From the NCBI GenBank assembly GCA_963789075.1, contig CAWBJQ010000012.1, positions 1-64,000 of the forward strand: DNA of 64,000 nucleotides, written 5' to 3'. The notes beneath the pieces are model-generated. The model worked only from the letters and a program-made list of their open reading frames with translations. It searched no databases and had not been told where the DNA came from. The DNA is from DATATJ01 sp963789075. GTDB taxonomy: Bacteria; Acidobacteriota; Vicinamibacteria; Vicinamibacterales; CAVVIG01. The translations under genes were made by a program, and so were the position numbers. Shown here piece by piece: positions 56,843 through 64,000 of the stretch. The number at the start of each line of letters is the position of its first letter. Position 1 is the first letter of the stretch.

Positions 56843-57538
56843 ATGGACACAGTGCTCGACGTCGAGGATCTCTCGGTCAGCTTCGGCGCGACACCAATCC
56901 TCCGTCACTTGAGCTTTCAAGTCGTCCGAGGATCGTCGGTCGCGATCATCGGACCGAACGGCGCCGGCAAGACCGTTCTGCTGCGGGCCCTCATTGGCGC
57001 CACCCCGCACACCGGGAGCGTTCGTTGGGCGCCAGGGATCCGCTTTGGCTACGTCCCGCAAAAACTGGATCTCGTGCGCGACGTACCGATCACCGGCTCG
57101 GACTTTCTACACGCGAAGGCGGCGTGCGACGGGCGTGCGACGACGCCGGCCGCCGACGTCCTGCGTGCGGTCGGCTTGTCGGAGCGGGCGTGTGCGCAGT
57201 CCATCGGGTCGCTCTCCGGCGGGCAGTTCCAGCGGCTGCTCGTGGCGTTCGCGTTGATGGGCGAACCCGACGTCCTGCTGCTCGACGAACCGACCGCCGG
57301 CGTCGACGAGAACGGCCAGGAACGTCTCAACGAGCTCGTGCACCGGCTGCAGAGGGAGCGCGGCCTCACCGTCCTGCTCATCTCACACGATCTGTCGGTC
57401 GTGTCTCTTCACGCGACGAATGTGCTGTGCCTCGGACCCGATCGCGTCTGCTTCGGTCCGCCGCGGACGATCCTCACGCCAGAGCTGCTGAACGAAATCT
57501 ACGGAGCACCGGTCGCATTTCATGTCCATGACCATTGA
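56843..57538 (+). CDS. Metal-type ABC transporter ATP-binding protein
   Basis: 231 residues. Walker A VAIIGPNGAGKTVLLRALIG, Q-loop GYVPQKLDL, signature SLSGGQFQRLLVAFAL, Walker B VLLLDEPTAGVD and switch His LLISHDLSVVSL. The GYVPQ and VSLHATNVLCL features and the C-terminal HVHDH (a His-rich tail) match ZnuC/MntB-like ATPases of zinc or manganese importers. Overlaps the permease gene by 17 bases. Divergent from the P-type ATPase fusion gene. No solute-binding protein (ZnuA-like) is encoded nearby. Confidence 0.9.
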   Translation: MDTVLDVEDLSVSFGATPILRHLSFQVVRGSSVAIIGPNGAGKTVLLRALIGATPHTGSVRWAPGIRFGYVPQKLDLVRDVPITGSDFLHAKAACDGRATTPAADVLRAVGLSERACAQSIGSLSGGQFQRLLVAFALMGEPDVLLLDEPTAGVDENGQERLNELVHRLQRERGLTVLLISHDLSVVSLHATNVLCLGPDRVCFGPPRTILTPELLNEIYGAPVAFHVHDH

Positions 57539-58295
57539 GGCGTTGCTACTCTCAGCCGCGATGGCGGCCGCGGCCGGACTCGTCGGCTGCTTTGCCGTGA
57601 TGCGGCGAATGGCGCTCGCCGGCGACGCGCTGTCGCATGTGGCGCTGCCCGGGATCGCCGTCGCGCTGGCGCTCCACGTCCATCCGTTGTTCGGCGCCGC
57701 AGCGATGCTCTTCTTCGGCGCGCTGATCGTCTGGGCGATCGAAGATCGGTCGCGACTCGCAACCGAAACGATCATCGGTGTGATTTTTTCCGCTGCGCTC
57801 GCCGTTGGGAGTCTGGCAACATCCGGCGAAGACCTCATTGAAGCGCTGTTTGGCGGCGCGGCGGCGAGCCCTTCCCGCTTGGAGACCGTCTTCGGGCTGG
57901 TCGCGGCCGTCGGCGTGATGCTGTTCGTGCTCAGCCGCAAGAACGCACTCGTGATCGCCCTCGTGTCGCCCGATATCGCTCGAACGGTGGGGATCAACGT
58001 TCAGCGGCTCAACTTGCTCTACCTGGAAATGTTCGCGCTGACGGTCGCGCTCGGCCTTCGTTACCTTGGCGTGCTGCTCATGGGTTCGCTCATCATCATT
58101 CCTGCAGCGACCGCCAAACGCCTATCCGGCAACCTAAATCAAATGTTGGCCACGGCCGCGATCATCGCCATCGCGGCAACGCTGGCCGGATCCGCGACGG
58201 CCGCTTCGCTCCATCGGCCCACGGGTCCGCTCATCGTCTCGCTCGCTGCCGCCGGCTTCTTCCTCAGTTTTTTGGTGCCTGAACGAAGCGCCTGA
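57522..58295 (+). CDS. Metal-type ABC transporter permease (ABC-3 family)
   Basis: 257 residues, about eight helices. Family marks: GLVGCFAVMRRMALAGDALSHVALPGIAVAL (the ABC-3 N-terminal signature), ETIIGVIFSAALAVG, LTVALGLRYLGVLLMGSLIIIPAATAKRLS and GPLIVSLAAAGFFLSFLVP. This is the ZnuB/MntC-like fold. Start ATG 57522 lies inside the ATPase gene; ATG 57528 is possible. Its end is 18 bases from the 3' end of the convergent degenerate P-type ATPase gene. Confidence 0.92.
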   Translation: MSMTIEALLLSAAMAAAAGLVGCFAVMRRMALAGDALSHVALPGIAVALALHVHPLFGAAAMLFFGALIVWAIEDRSRLATETIIGVIFSAALAVGSLATSGEDLIEALFGGAAASPSRLETVFGLVAAVGVMLFVLSRKNALVIALVSPDIARTVGINVQRLNLLYLEMFALTVALGLRYLGVLLMGSLIIIPAATAKRLSGNLNQMLATAAIIAIAATLAGSATAASLHRPTGPLIVSLAAAGFFLSFLVPERSA

Positions 58296-58313
58296 GCTCT
58301 CACGGCGCTGGCG

Positions 58314-59828
58314 TTACTCGGACGCCAGGCGCAAGGCGTTGAACAGGCATGCGAGCTCCGCGCCCGCTCGAACCAGAACCGCGACCACCGGGCTCAGGAC
58401 GCCCGCGGCCGCCAGCGCGACGCCTGTGACATCGACGAGCAGCGTTCCCGTGATGTTCGCGACAATCACGCGGTGCGCTCTTCTGGCGAGGCACACGACG
58501 TCGACCAGCGACCCGAAATCGTGGCGCGGCAGCATGACGTCCGCGGTCGTGTCCGCAGTCGCGATCGCGGGTTCGATCGTGATGCCCACGTGGGCCGCCT
58601 CGAGCGCCGCCGCGTCTTCGATCGCATCGCCGACCATCGCCACGCGTCGCCGCGTCATCAGATCCCGTACGCGCTGACCCCGTTCAGCGGGACCCAGATC
58701 CGGCTCAAAATCGTCGACCTTCAGCTCTCGGGCGATCGGTTCCGCCGCTATTCGTGAATCATCGGTGAGCAGATGCGTCTGGATGGCCAGCGACTTGAGT
58801 CCGGCGATCGCGCGCGTGGCATCGGGTCGCGGCCGCTTCGCAAGCGCGATGGCGCCCAGGTACCGCCCGCCGCGCACGACAAAGACGGTCACGGACGAAG
58901 CGTCGGTGGAAGCGCCAGCCAGCCGTCCCTCAGTCACGAAGGCCGTGCTCCCGACCAGTATCTCTTCGCCGCAGTGCACCGCCCTGACCCCACATCCCTG
59001 AATCAGGGAGAATTCGCCGGGTTCCGGCACGGTGAGGCGTTTCTCGGCCGCCGATCGGACGATCGCGCGGCCGATGGGGTGGTTCGACACTCGTTCGGCA
59101 ATGGCCGCAGACTTCAGCACGTCGTGGACCGACACGCCCGTCGCCGGATAGATCGTGCTCACCACGGGTTCGTCGAAGACCATCGACGCCGTTGAACCGA
59201 GCACGACGGTGTCGCACGACCACAACGCTTCGAGACACCTGCCACCCTGGACGATGGCGCCGCGACCGAGGCTTCGAGCGACCGCGGCCGATACGGCCAC
59301 GCGTGCGCTCCGGCCCACGCCGCACGTCACAACGACGGCGACTGACGCGGCGGTTCGGACGTCGCGTGTCACCAGAAGCGTCACCGCGGCTGCACTCAGA
59401 CCGCAGTAGACAAGGACTCGGCTCAGGCGATCGGCGGCGTCTTCTATCGGCGCGCACAGACGCTGGCCGCGGTCGATGGTGTCGACCATGCGCGCGGTCG
59501 CCCACTCCCCCACGATCGACACCAGCCGGAATGCCAATGCCGTAATGAGCGCGGCTGCGAGCTCGCCCACGGCGAGCTCCGCGCCGATGACAATGGTGAC
59601 CGACACCGCCGTCGTGACGCGGCGCGCCGCGACGTCGTCGATCGCACGTTTCAGAATGGAAGAACCGCCAACGATGACGGCGACGAGGGGGAGAAGGGCG
59701 GGATGCCCGGACGGATTCAGGTGGAACCACGTCAGCAGGGCGGCGCCACTCAGCGTGGCAATCTGGAGCAGATCGAGGGCTGTTGCCGGCGGGCCAGAAT
59801 CAGGCCCGCCGGCGACGGCTGAGATCAT
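58314..59828 (-). CDS. Degenerate P-type ATPase (no actuator domain, no phosphorylated Asp)
   Basis: 504 residues, open throughout. ATG 59828 overlaps the receptor stop by one base (TGATG). Four or more helices (TALDLLQIATLSGAALLTW, ALLPLVAVIVGG, TTAVSVTIVIGAELAVGELAAALITALAF) lead directly to DAADRLSRVLVYCGLSAAAVTLL: the actuator domain with TGES is absent. The CPC region reads VVVTCGVGRS (C169-G-V) and the phosphorylation loop DTVVLGSTASMVFDE (G211-S-T-A-S in place of DKTGT). SNHPIGRAIV keeps the HP motif. The hinge is MVGDAIEDAAALEAAHVG (GDAIEDA, not GDGxNDx). So the fold survives but catalysis by phospho-enzyme cannot. Possibly a regulator or partner of the fused pump. Confidence 0.82.
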   Translation of the reverse strand: MISAVAGGPDSGPPATALDLLQIATLSGAALLTWFHLNPSGHPALLPLVAVIVGGSSILKRAIDDVAARRVTTAVSVTIVIGAELAVGELAAALITALAFRLVSIVGEWATARMVDTIDRGQRLCAPIEDAADRLSRVLVYCGLSAAAVTLLVTRDVRTAASVAVVVTCGVGRSARVAVSAAVARSLGRGAIVQGGRCLEALWSCDTVVLGSTASMVFDEPVVSTIYPATGVSVHDVLKSAAIAERVSNHPIGRAIVRSAAEKRLTVPEPGEFSLIQGCGVRAVHCGEEILVGSTAFVTEGRLAGASTDASSVTVFVVRGGRYLGAIALAKRPRPDATRAIAGLKSLAIQTHLLTDDSRIAAEPIARELKVDDFEPDLGPAERGQRVRDLMTRRRVAMVGDAIEDAAALEAAHVGITIEPAIATADTTADVMLPRHDFGSLVDVVCLARRAHRVIVANITGTLLVDVTGVALAAAGVLSPVVAVLVRAGAELACLFNALRLASE

Positions 59829-62338
59829 CAGAATGTGACGCCCACGTTGACCTGATAGGCGCGCGGTGTCACGAAGTGCGTGCCGCTGAACGTCGAGAGG
59901 AAGTTGTACAGCGCTTCCTTGTTGGTCAGGTTGATGACGCTGAAACGGACCCGCACCTTCGCCTTCTGTCCCTGGAAGACGTTGTCGACGCCAAGGCCGA
60001 GATCGAACAGATTGCGGGGTGCGATGCGCGGCGGATTCGTCACATCGTCCTCGGTCCCTTCGGCGGGAATCCTCAGACGACTCGCCGTGAAGTTCGAGGG
60101 CGTGCAGTCCGCGGCCGTGAGTTGATGACCAAGGCTCGCGGGTACGCCGCCGCACGAGAATCCAATCGCCGCCTGCTGATCCGCCGTGAGGCCGAGTGCG
60201 TCCTCCAGGCTGCCGACCGAGCCTGCGACCAGGCCGGAGTCGTACCGCCACGACAACGCCGCCCACGCGCCCGTCCGCTTCTCGAAGACATACTGCAGGT
60301 TGGTGGTCGAGTTGAATTTCTGATCGTGGTCGATCCGGAAGTCGCCAGCCGGCTGCTCCAGCAGAATGCCGCCCACTCCAGGCGGCGAGTAGATGGCGTT
60401 GGTGTGGGCCATCACGAAGAACGCACTGAACCCTCCGTGCTCGACGAGATTCACGCGGCCGGTGAACCCGTTGATCCGCGAATGATCCCACGCGACGGGG
60501 AACGCGATTGGCGTGTTGAACAGGACGTTGAAGTCGTAGCCGTTCTGCGTGTGCTTGTTGAAATAGCCGAAGTCGGCCACAACCCAACGGCCGATTCCCT
60601 GCTGGGCGCCGACCTCGATCTCGTTACGAACGCCCGGCGGCGGCGGCGCGCCTACGCCAAATAGCCCGTTCAAGCCGACGCCTGCCGACAGCAGCAGGTT
60701 CTCGTTGTACGGCGTTTCCATGGTCCGCCCGTAGGACGCCCGCAGCACGGTTCCGGGACCGGGAACCGCGTACGACACGCCCACGCGCGGCTGGAGCTCT
60801 GTCTTCGTGGTGAGCCCGTCGTAGTGATCGAGGCGCAACCCGGCCTTGATCGTTGCATCGCCGGCCTTGATGTCATCCTGAATGTAGGCCGCCTGCTGCT
60901 TGATCGTCCCGGACTGGTCGTAGACGAGCGGTGATCCGCCGGCCGACAAGTCGAACGGCGCGAATGTCGGATCGAAGTTGCCGTCGGGGCCTGCAAACGT
61001 CGGGTCCGTATTGTCGGTGACGCCGAGGGTGAAATTCTCGTGGAGCTTGGTGGCGCTGACCGAGCCGCCGACTTTCACGTTCTGATTGCCCGTCGTGTAC
61101 GACACGTCGGCCTTGACGCCGTAATTGGTCAGCCTGCGATTCTGACTGATCGTGGCGGGCGTGTCGGCAAACGGATCCGCGCTCGGCTGGTACGTCAGAT
61201 GGTCCTGGCGGACGAATCCGTTGGCCGTGAAAAGGGTCTTCGATCCGATGACGCGCGTATAGCCAGGCGCGATGTTGAACGAGTTGATGTTCTGGTGCTG
61301 CGTCTGGGCAATCTGATCGTACGTGTTCGGCACATCGAAGCTCGACCTGGCCGCCTGAATGTTGAGGTGCAGCGAATTGATGTCGTCCGGATGAAAGTCG
61401 AGGCGGTTGAAGAGCGACAGGCCGTTGCCGGTGTCGTGCAGCGCGGTGAATTCCGGCGGATCGAGGAACCGATCGGTGCGCATCCCGGACAAGGAGAGAA
61501 ACTCGCCGACCTTACTTGAACCGGCGCCCATATTGAACTCACCGGTCGGGCTCTTGAACGAGCCGTATCCGACCGACGCGGTGCCGGTCGGCTTGGCCTG
61601 ATCGAGACCGGACTTCGTGACGATGTGGACCACGAGGCTCGTTTTGTCACCGTATTCGGCAGGCGCGACACCCGTGATGATCTCCATCGACTCCACCGCA
61701 TCCTGCGAGATCTGGTTCGAGTACAGCTTGCTCTGCTGGTCGGTGATCGGTTGGTTGTCGATCGAGAACTGTGTTTGCGCGTGGTCGCCGATCGGGTGGA
61801 AGAAGCCGTTGGAATCGGCCACGACACCGGGCGACGCGAGCGTAATCACTTGATTCAGCCCCGATGACGATTCGAGCGGCATCTTTTCGATGACGCTTCG
61901 GTCGATGTCCGTGTGGGCCGTCGGATCGCGTTCCACGAGATCTTCGGTGTGGCCGACGACCTGCACCGTGCTCGTGGCGCCCTCCAGTTGGAGAACAAGG
62001 TCGAGGTCCATCGGCACCGCGGTCCGCACGTCCACGTCGCGCTCGAGCGCCTGGAACCCTTGCGCCTGAACCGACACGTGATAGGGGTTGGGCGGCAAGT
62101 TGCTGAACACGTACTTGCCGGACGCATCCGTGGTCGCCGTGCGGGAGAACCCGGTCACCGGGTTGCTGATCTTGACCTCAACCGCCTGCATCACGCCGCC
62201 GGTGGGATCCTTGACCGTGCCGCGCACAGTGCCCGCGCCGCCGAGGCTTTGAGCACTGGCGCTTCCGCTCACCAACAAGACAAGAGCCACCAGGCACGCC
62301 GCAATACCTGATGTAAATCCTCGCACACGAATACGCAT
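59828..62338 (-). CDS. TonB-dependent receptor with carboxypeptidase-regulatory domain (4)
   Basis: 836 residues, intact. I choose ATG 62338 (GAGG upstream, then MRIRVRGFTSGIAACLVALVLLVSGSASAQ); the open frame extends further upstream but without sense. Then GAGTVRGTVKDPTGGVMQAVEV, plug-like RDPTAHTDIDRSVIEKMPLESSSGLNQVITLASPGVV, SIDNQPITDQQSK, VESMEIITGVAPAEYGDKTSLVVHIVTKSG and a barrel ending YQVNVGVTF with terminal Phe. Stop overlaps the start of the degenerate ATPase, so the two are translated together. This suggests a metal or metallophore ligand, which is inference. Confidence 0.93.
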   Translation of the reverse strand: MRIRVRGFTSGIAACLVALVLLVSGSASAQSLGGAGTVRGTVKDPTGGVMQAVEVKISNPVTGFSRTATTDASGKYVFSNLPPNPYHVSVQAQGFQALERDVDVRTAVPMDLDLVLQLEGATSTVQVVGHTEDLVERDPTAHTDIDRSVIEKMPLESSSGLNQVITLASPGVVADSNGFFHPIGDHAQTQFSIDNQPITDQQSKLYSNQISQDAVESMEIITGVAPAEYGDKTSLVVHIVTKSGLDQAKPTGTASVGYGSFKSPTGEFNMGAGSSKVGEFLSLSGMRTDRFLDPPEFTALHDTGNGLSLFNRLDFHPDDINSLHLNIQAARSSFDVPNTYDQIAQTQHQNINSFNIAPGYTRVIGSKTLFTANGFVRQDHLTYQPSADPFADTPATISQNRRLTNYGVKADVSYTTGNQNVKVGGSVSATKLHENFTLGVTDNTDPTFAGPDGNFDPTFAPFDLSAGGSPLVYDQSGTIKQQAAYIQDDIKAGDATIKAGLRLDHYDGLTTKTELQPRVGVSYAVPGPGTVLRASYGRTMETPYNENLLLSAGVGLNGLFGVGAPPPPGVRNEIEVGAQQGIGRWVVADFGYFNKHTQNGYDFNVLFNTPIAFPVAWDHSRINGFTGRVNLVEHGGFSAFFVMAHTNAIYSPPGVGGILLEQPAGDFRIDHDQKFNSTTNLQYVFEKRTGAWAALSWRYDSGLVAGSVGSLEDALGLTADQQAAIGFSCGGVPASLGHQLTAADCTPSNFTASRLRIPAEGTEDDVTNPPRIAPRNLFDLGLGVDNVFQGQKAKVRVRFSVINLTNKEALYNFLSTFSGTHFVTPRAYQVNVGVTF

Positions 62339-62681
62339 AACACCTCTTTCGCGAGCAGAACGGACCTTCCGCCCGAACCATTTCGTCCGGAGCACACTAG
62401 CAGCCGACGACCAAGCCCACGACCAGAACCACACGGATGGTTGGCCAGATCTCGTGGATGGCCGGCATCGGCCAACGAATGGATAGGCATCGGCACGGAG
62501 TGCGCATCGCGCGCCGGAGTCGCGTCCTTCCCGGCGGCCCACGTCCGTTCGATGCCGTCGCCCACTCGTTCGTCGAATTGAACCGTTCGTGCCCGTCGGT
62601 CGTCGCCCGTTCGCGGACTTCAGATATCGGCGCGGCGCCGGGCAGCGCTATCGTGCTTCTGGCGTCAGCGACATCTATTCA
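62339..62681. other. 343-base divergent intergenic region
   Basis: Between TonB receptor 4 (minus) and the sensor kinase (plus). It contains a short direct echo (gatggttggcc / gatggccggc) and no gene or clear promoter pair that I can support. Confidence 0.4.
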
Positions 62682-64000
62682 ATGAGCGAGCTCCTGAATC
62701 TCATCGGCATCACCACCGGTGTTGCGCTTTACGCAATGTTGTTGACACTTGTTGTTCGGGCGACTCGCGCTTCGTCCGGCCACCAGACCTTCGATCCAGT
62801 GCTCCTCGCAACGGCGTTGCTCGGCTTGGTCTGGAATCTCTGCGCACTGCCCGCCTACGAGCTGCCGAAGGTCGGCATCGTCGGACCATTTCCCTGGCTG
62901 GTCGCGATCGGTTTCAGCGCACTTGGGTTCCTGCCGGCGGCGGTCGTGCACTCGATCCTGCGAGAACGACCGACGGGTATTCGTGGAGGATTGAAGCGAG
63001 CGCTTGCGGCGGCGGCGTATACCGTGAGCACCGTGGCGCTCGTGCTCCAGTTTCGCGCGGCGGCAACGGGCGCCACGGTGCCTTCGGCGCTCGCGATGGA
63101 ACTGTTGACCTACGCCTTCATCGTGCTGGTCCTGCCGCTCGCGGCCGTCACCCGAGGGCAGCCTGGTGCGCGCCGCGCGCTGTGGATTGCTGCGCTCGCC
63201 ACGTTCGCCGTGTCGGCGCTGCATCTCAGCCAGATCCACCAGGGCGAAGCGTCCTGGCCGGTTGAGCTGCTCGGCCATCACGCATCCGTGCCGTTGGCCT
63301 TCGCGATGTTGTACCAGGACTATCCGTTCGCCCTGGCTGATCTGTTTCTGAAGCGGGCCGTGGCGCTTCTGCTGCTCGTCGTCACCTCGTTTGCGGCGAT
63401 CGCGCTCTTCGCCGCTTCGTCTGCCGCGTTCGCGCGCTTCGTTCAGATGGATCCGCGCCAGATGGGCGTGCTCGTGACCGTTTGGATTGGGACGGCGTTG
63501 GTGTACCCGACACTGCGTCGCAGTGCATTCTGGTTCGTCGACACCGTCGTGCTCCACCGGCCGAACTATCGCTCGCTGCGCGCGACGATCGCGAGAAGGC
63601 TTCAGGCCAGTGAATCGACACCGGAGGTGTTGTCCGACGTGTGCGAGCTGCTGGCTCAGGCCCTCAACGCGCGCGCCGTTGAGTGGCACGCAACAACGAC
63701 TCGGGGGGACGAGGCGCTCGGCAGCGCCGGCGTGCTGGTCGATGCACGCGCCGTCGAGGCGGCGCAACGGCTCGCCTCATCATCGCTCGAGCCGAATGCG
63801 TGGACGCGCATCCTCCGCCCGGCGGCCATTGTCGTGGTGCCGACGGCCGAGGAACCGCGGCATGCCCTCATCGTCGACGAGCTGATGGGCGGCCGCCGCC
63901 TGCTGTCCGATGAAGTGACGACGCTCGAAACCGTCGGACTCCTGGCGGCTCGGCGCATCGACGCCATCCGCATTACCAGCGAGCGCCACCAACGCGAGCT
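62682..64000 (+). CDS. Sensor histidine kinase, N-terminal part (cut by the window end)
   Basis: From ATG 62682 the frame is open to the end (439 residues). MSELLNLIGITTGVALYAMLLTLVVRA begins a bundle of about seven helices (LLATALLGLVWNLCALPAYEL, WLVAIGFSALGFLPAAVVHSIL, ALAAAAYTVSTVALVLQF, LLTYAFIVLVLPLAAV, ALWIAALATFAVSAL, VALLLLVVTSFAAIALFAA). Then YRSLRATIARRLQASESTPEVLSDVCELLAQALNA starts a GAF-like domain that ends LETVGLLAARRIDAIRITSERHQREL, a coiled helix as seen before a kinase dimerisation block. The kinase block lies outside the window, so the call is by architecture. Divergent to TonB receptor 4, which it may regulate. Confidence 0.7.
   Translation, partial: MSELLNLIGITTGVALYAMLLTLVVRATRASSGHQTFDPVLLATALLGLVWNLCALPAYELPKVGIVGPFPWLVAIGFSALGFLPAAVVHSILRERPTGIRGGLKRALAAAAYTVSTVALVLQFRAAATGATVPSALAMELLTYAFIVLVLPLAAVTRGQPGARRALWIAALATFAVSALHLSQIHQGEASWPVELLGHHASVPLAFAMLYQDYPFALADLFLKRAVALLLLVVTSFAAIALFAASSAAFARFVQMDPRQMGVLVTVWIGTALVYPTLRRSAFWFVDTVVLHRPNYRSLRATIARRLQASESTPEVLSDVCELLAQALNARAVEWHATTTRGDEALGSAGVLVDARAVEAAQRLASSSLEPNAWTRILRPAAIVVVPTAEEPRHALIVDELMGGRRLLSDEVTTLETVGLLAARRIDAIRITSERHQRE

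Noticed and set aside
62437..62685. Small 82-codon frame upstream of the sensor kinase
   Set aside because: No RBS, no recognisable features, and its end overlaps the kinase start; likely chance.

Overview
The window reads as a chromosomal segment of an Acidobacteriota bacterium, probably of the Vicinamibacteria type. The call rests on several signs: GC-rich coding sequence; four large Oar-like TonB-dependent receptors with a carboxypeptidase-regulatory domain; a VWFA-related protein of the acidobacterial type; a sulfatase-TPR protein; a bactofilin starting MWKRDEA; and many small palindromic intergenic repeats built on CACGAAG, AACGCAGA, GGGATTC or AGTTGGTAA words. There is no rRNA, transposase, prophage or CRISPR array. 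One tRNA gene, Lys(TTT), is present.

About half of the genes are broken by frameshifts. In most cases I reconstructed, one extra base explains the break, and it falls in universally conserved genes (cysteine desulfurase, mnmA, trxB, glgA, hemE, hemH, hemG). I read these as insertion errors in a long-read consensus, not pseudogenes. Such genes are annotated as one feature across the breaks. Density is highest in the first 32 kb.

Layout. 1-8.6 kb: bactofilin; cysteine desulfurase and MnmA (tRNA thiolation); thioredoxin reductase and thioredoxin; glycogen synthase; a sulfatase-TPR protein. 8.7-19.4 kb: two TonB receptors, an orphan FdhE-like protein, a D-Ala-D-Ala carboxypeptidase, an M20 peptidase. 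19.5-27.2 kb: a giant MFS/spermidine-synthase/TPR protein carrying repeat-derived inserts, a DNA methyltransferase, the VWFA protein. 27.3-33.3 kb: a response regulator, then hemE-hemH-hemG (late haem synthesis), an exported O-methyltransferase and arginase. 33.3-39.5 kb: a DUF2911 protein, tRNA-Lys, an internally deleted glycosyltransferase, an exported metallophosphatase coupled to a divergent NhaA, and an exported kinase-like protein coupled to a BON protein. 39.7-49.3 kb: third TonB receptor, HAD acid phosphatase, a LytS/LytR-type two-component operon with two membrane proteins, and an M16 protease.

49.4-62.3 kb is the most unusual part. A five-gene operon encodes a P1B-type ATPase fused to an HflK-like SPFH domain, then HflC, a second HflK, an exported creatininase-family protein and a nuclease that has lost its 5' part but ends in a dockerin-like EF-hand pair. 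Divergent to it is a metal-type ABC transporter (ATPase and permease, no binding protein). Converging on that is a TonB receptor coupled to a degenerate P-type ATPase lacking the actuator domain and the phosphorylated aspartate. Together these suggest a dedicated metal-handling membrane module in which an SPFH scaffold is covalently tied to a pump. A sensor kinase gene, cut by the window end, lies divergent to the receptor.
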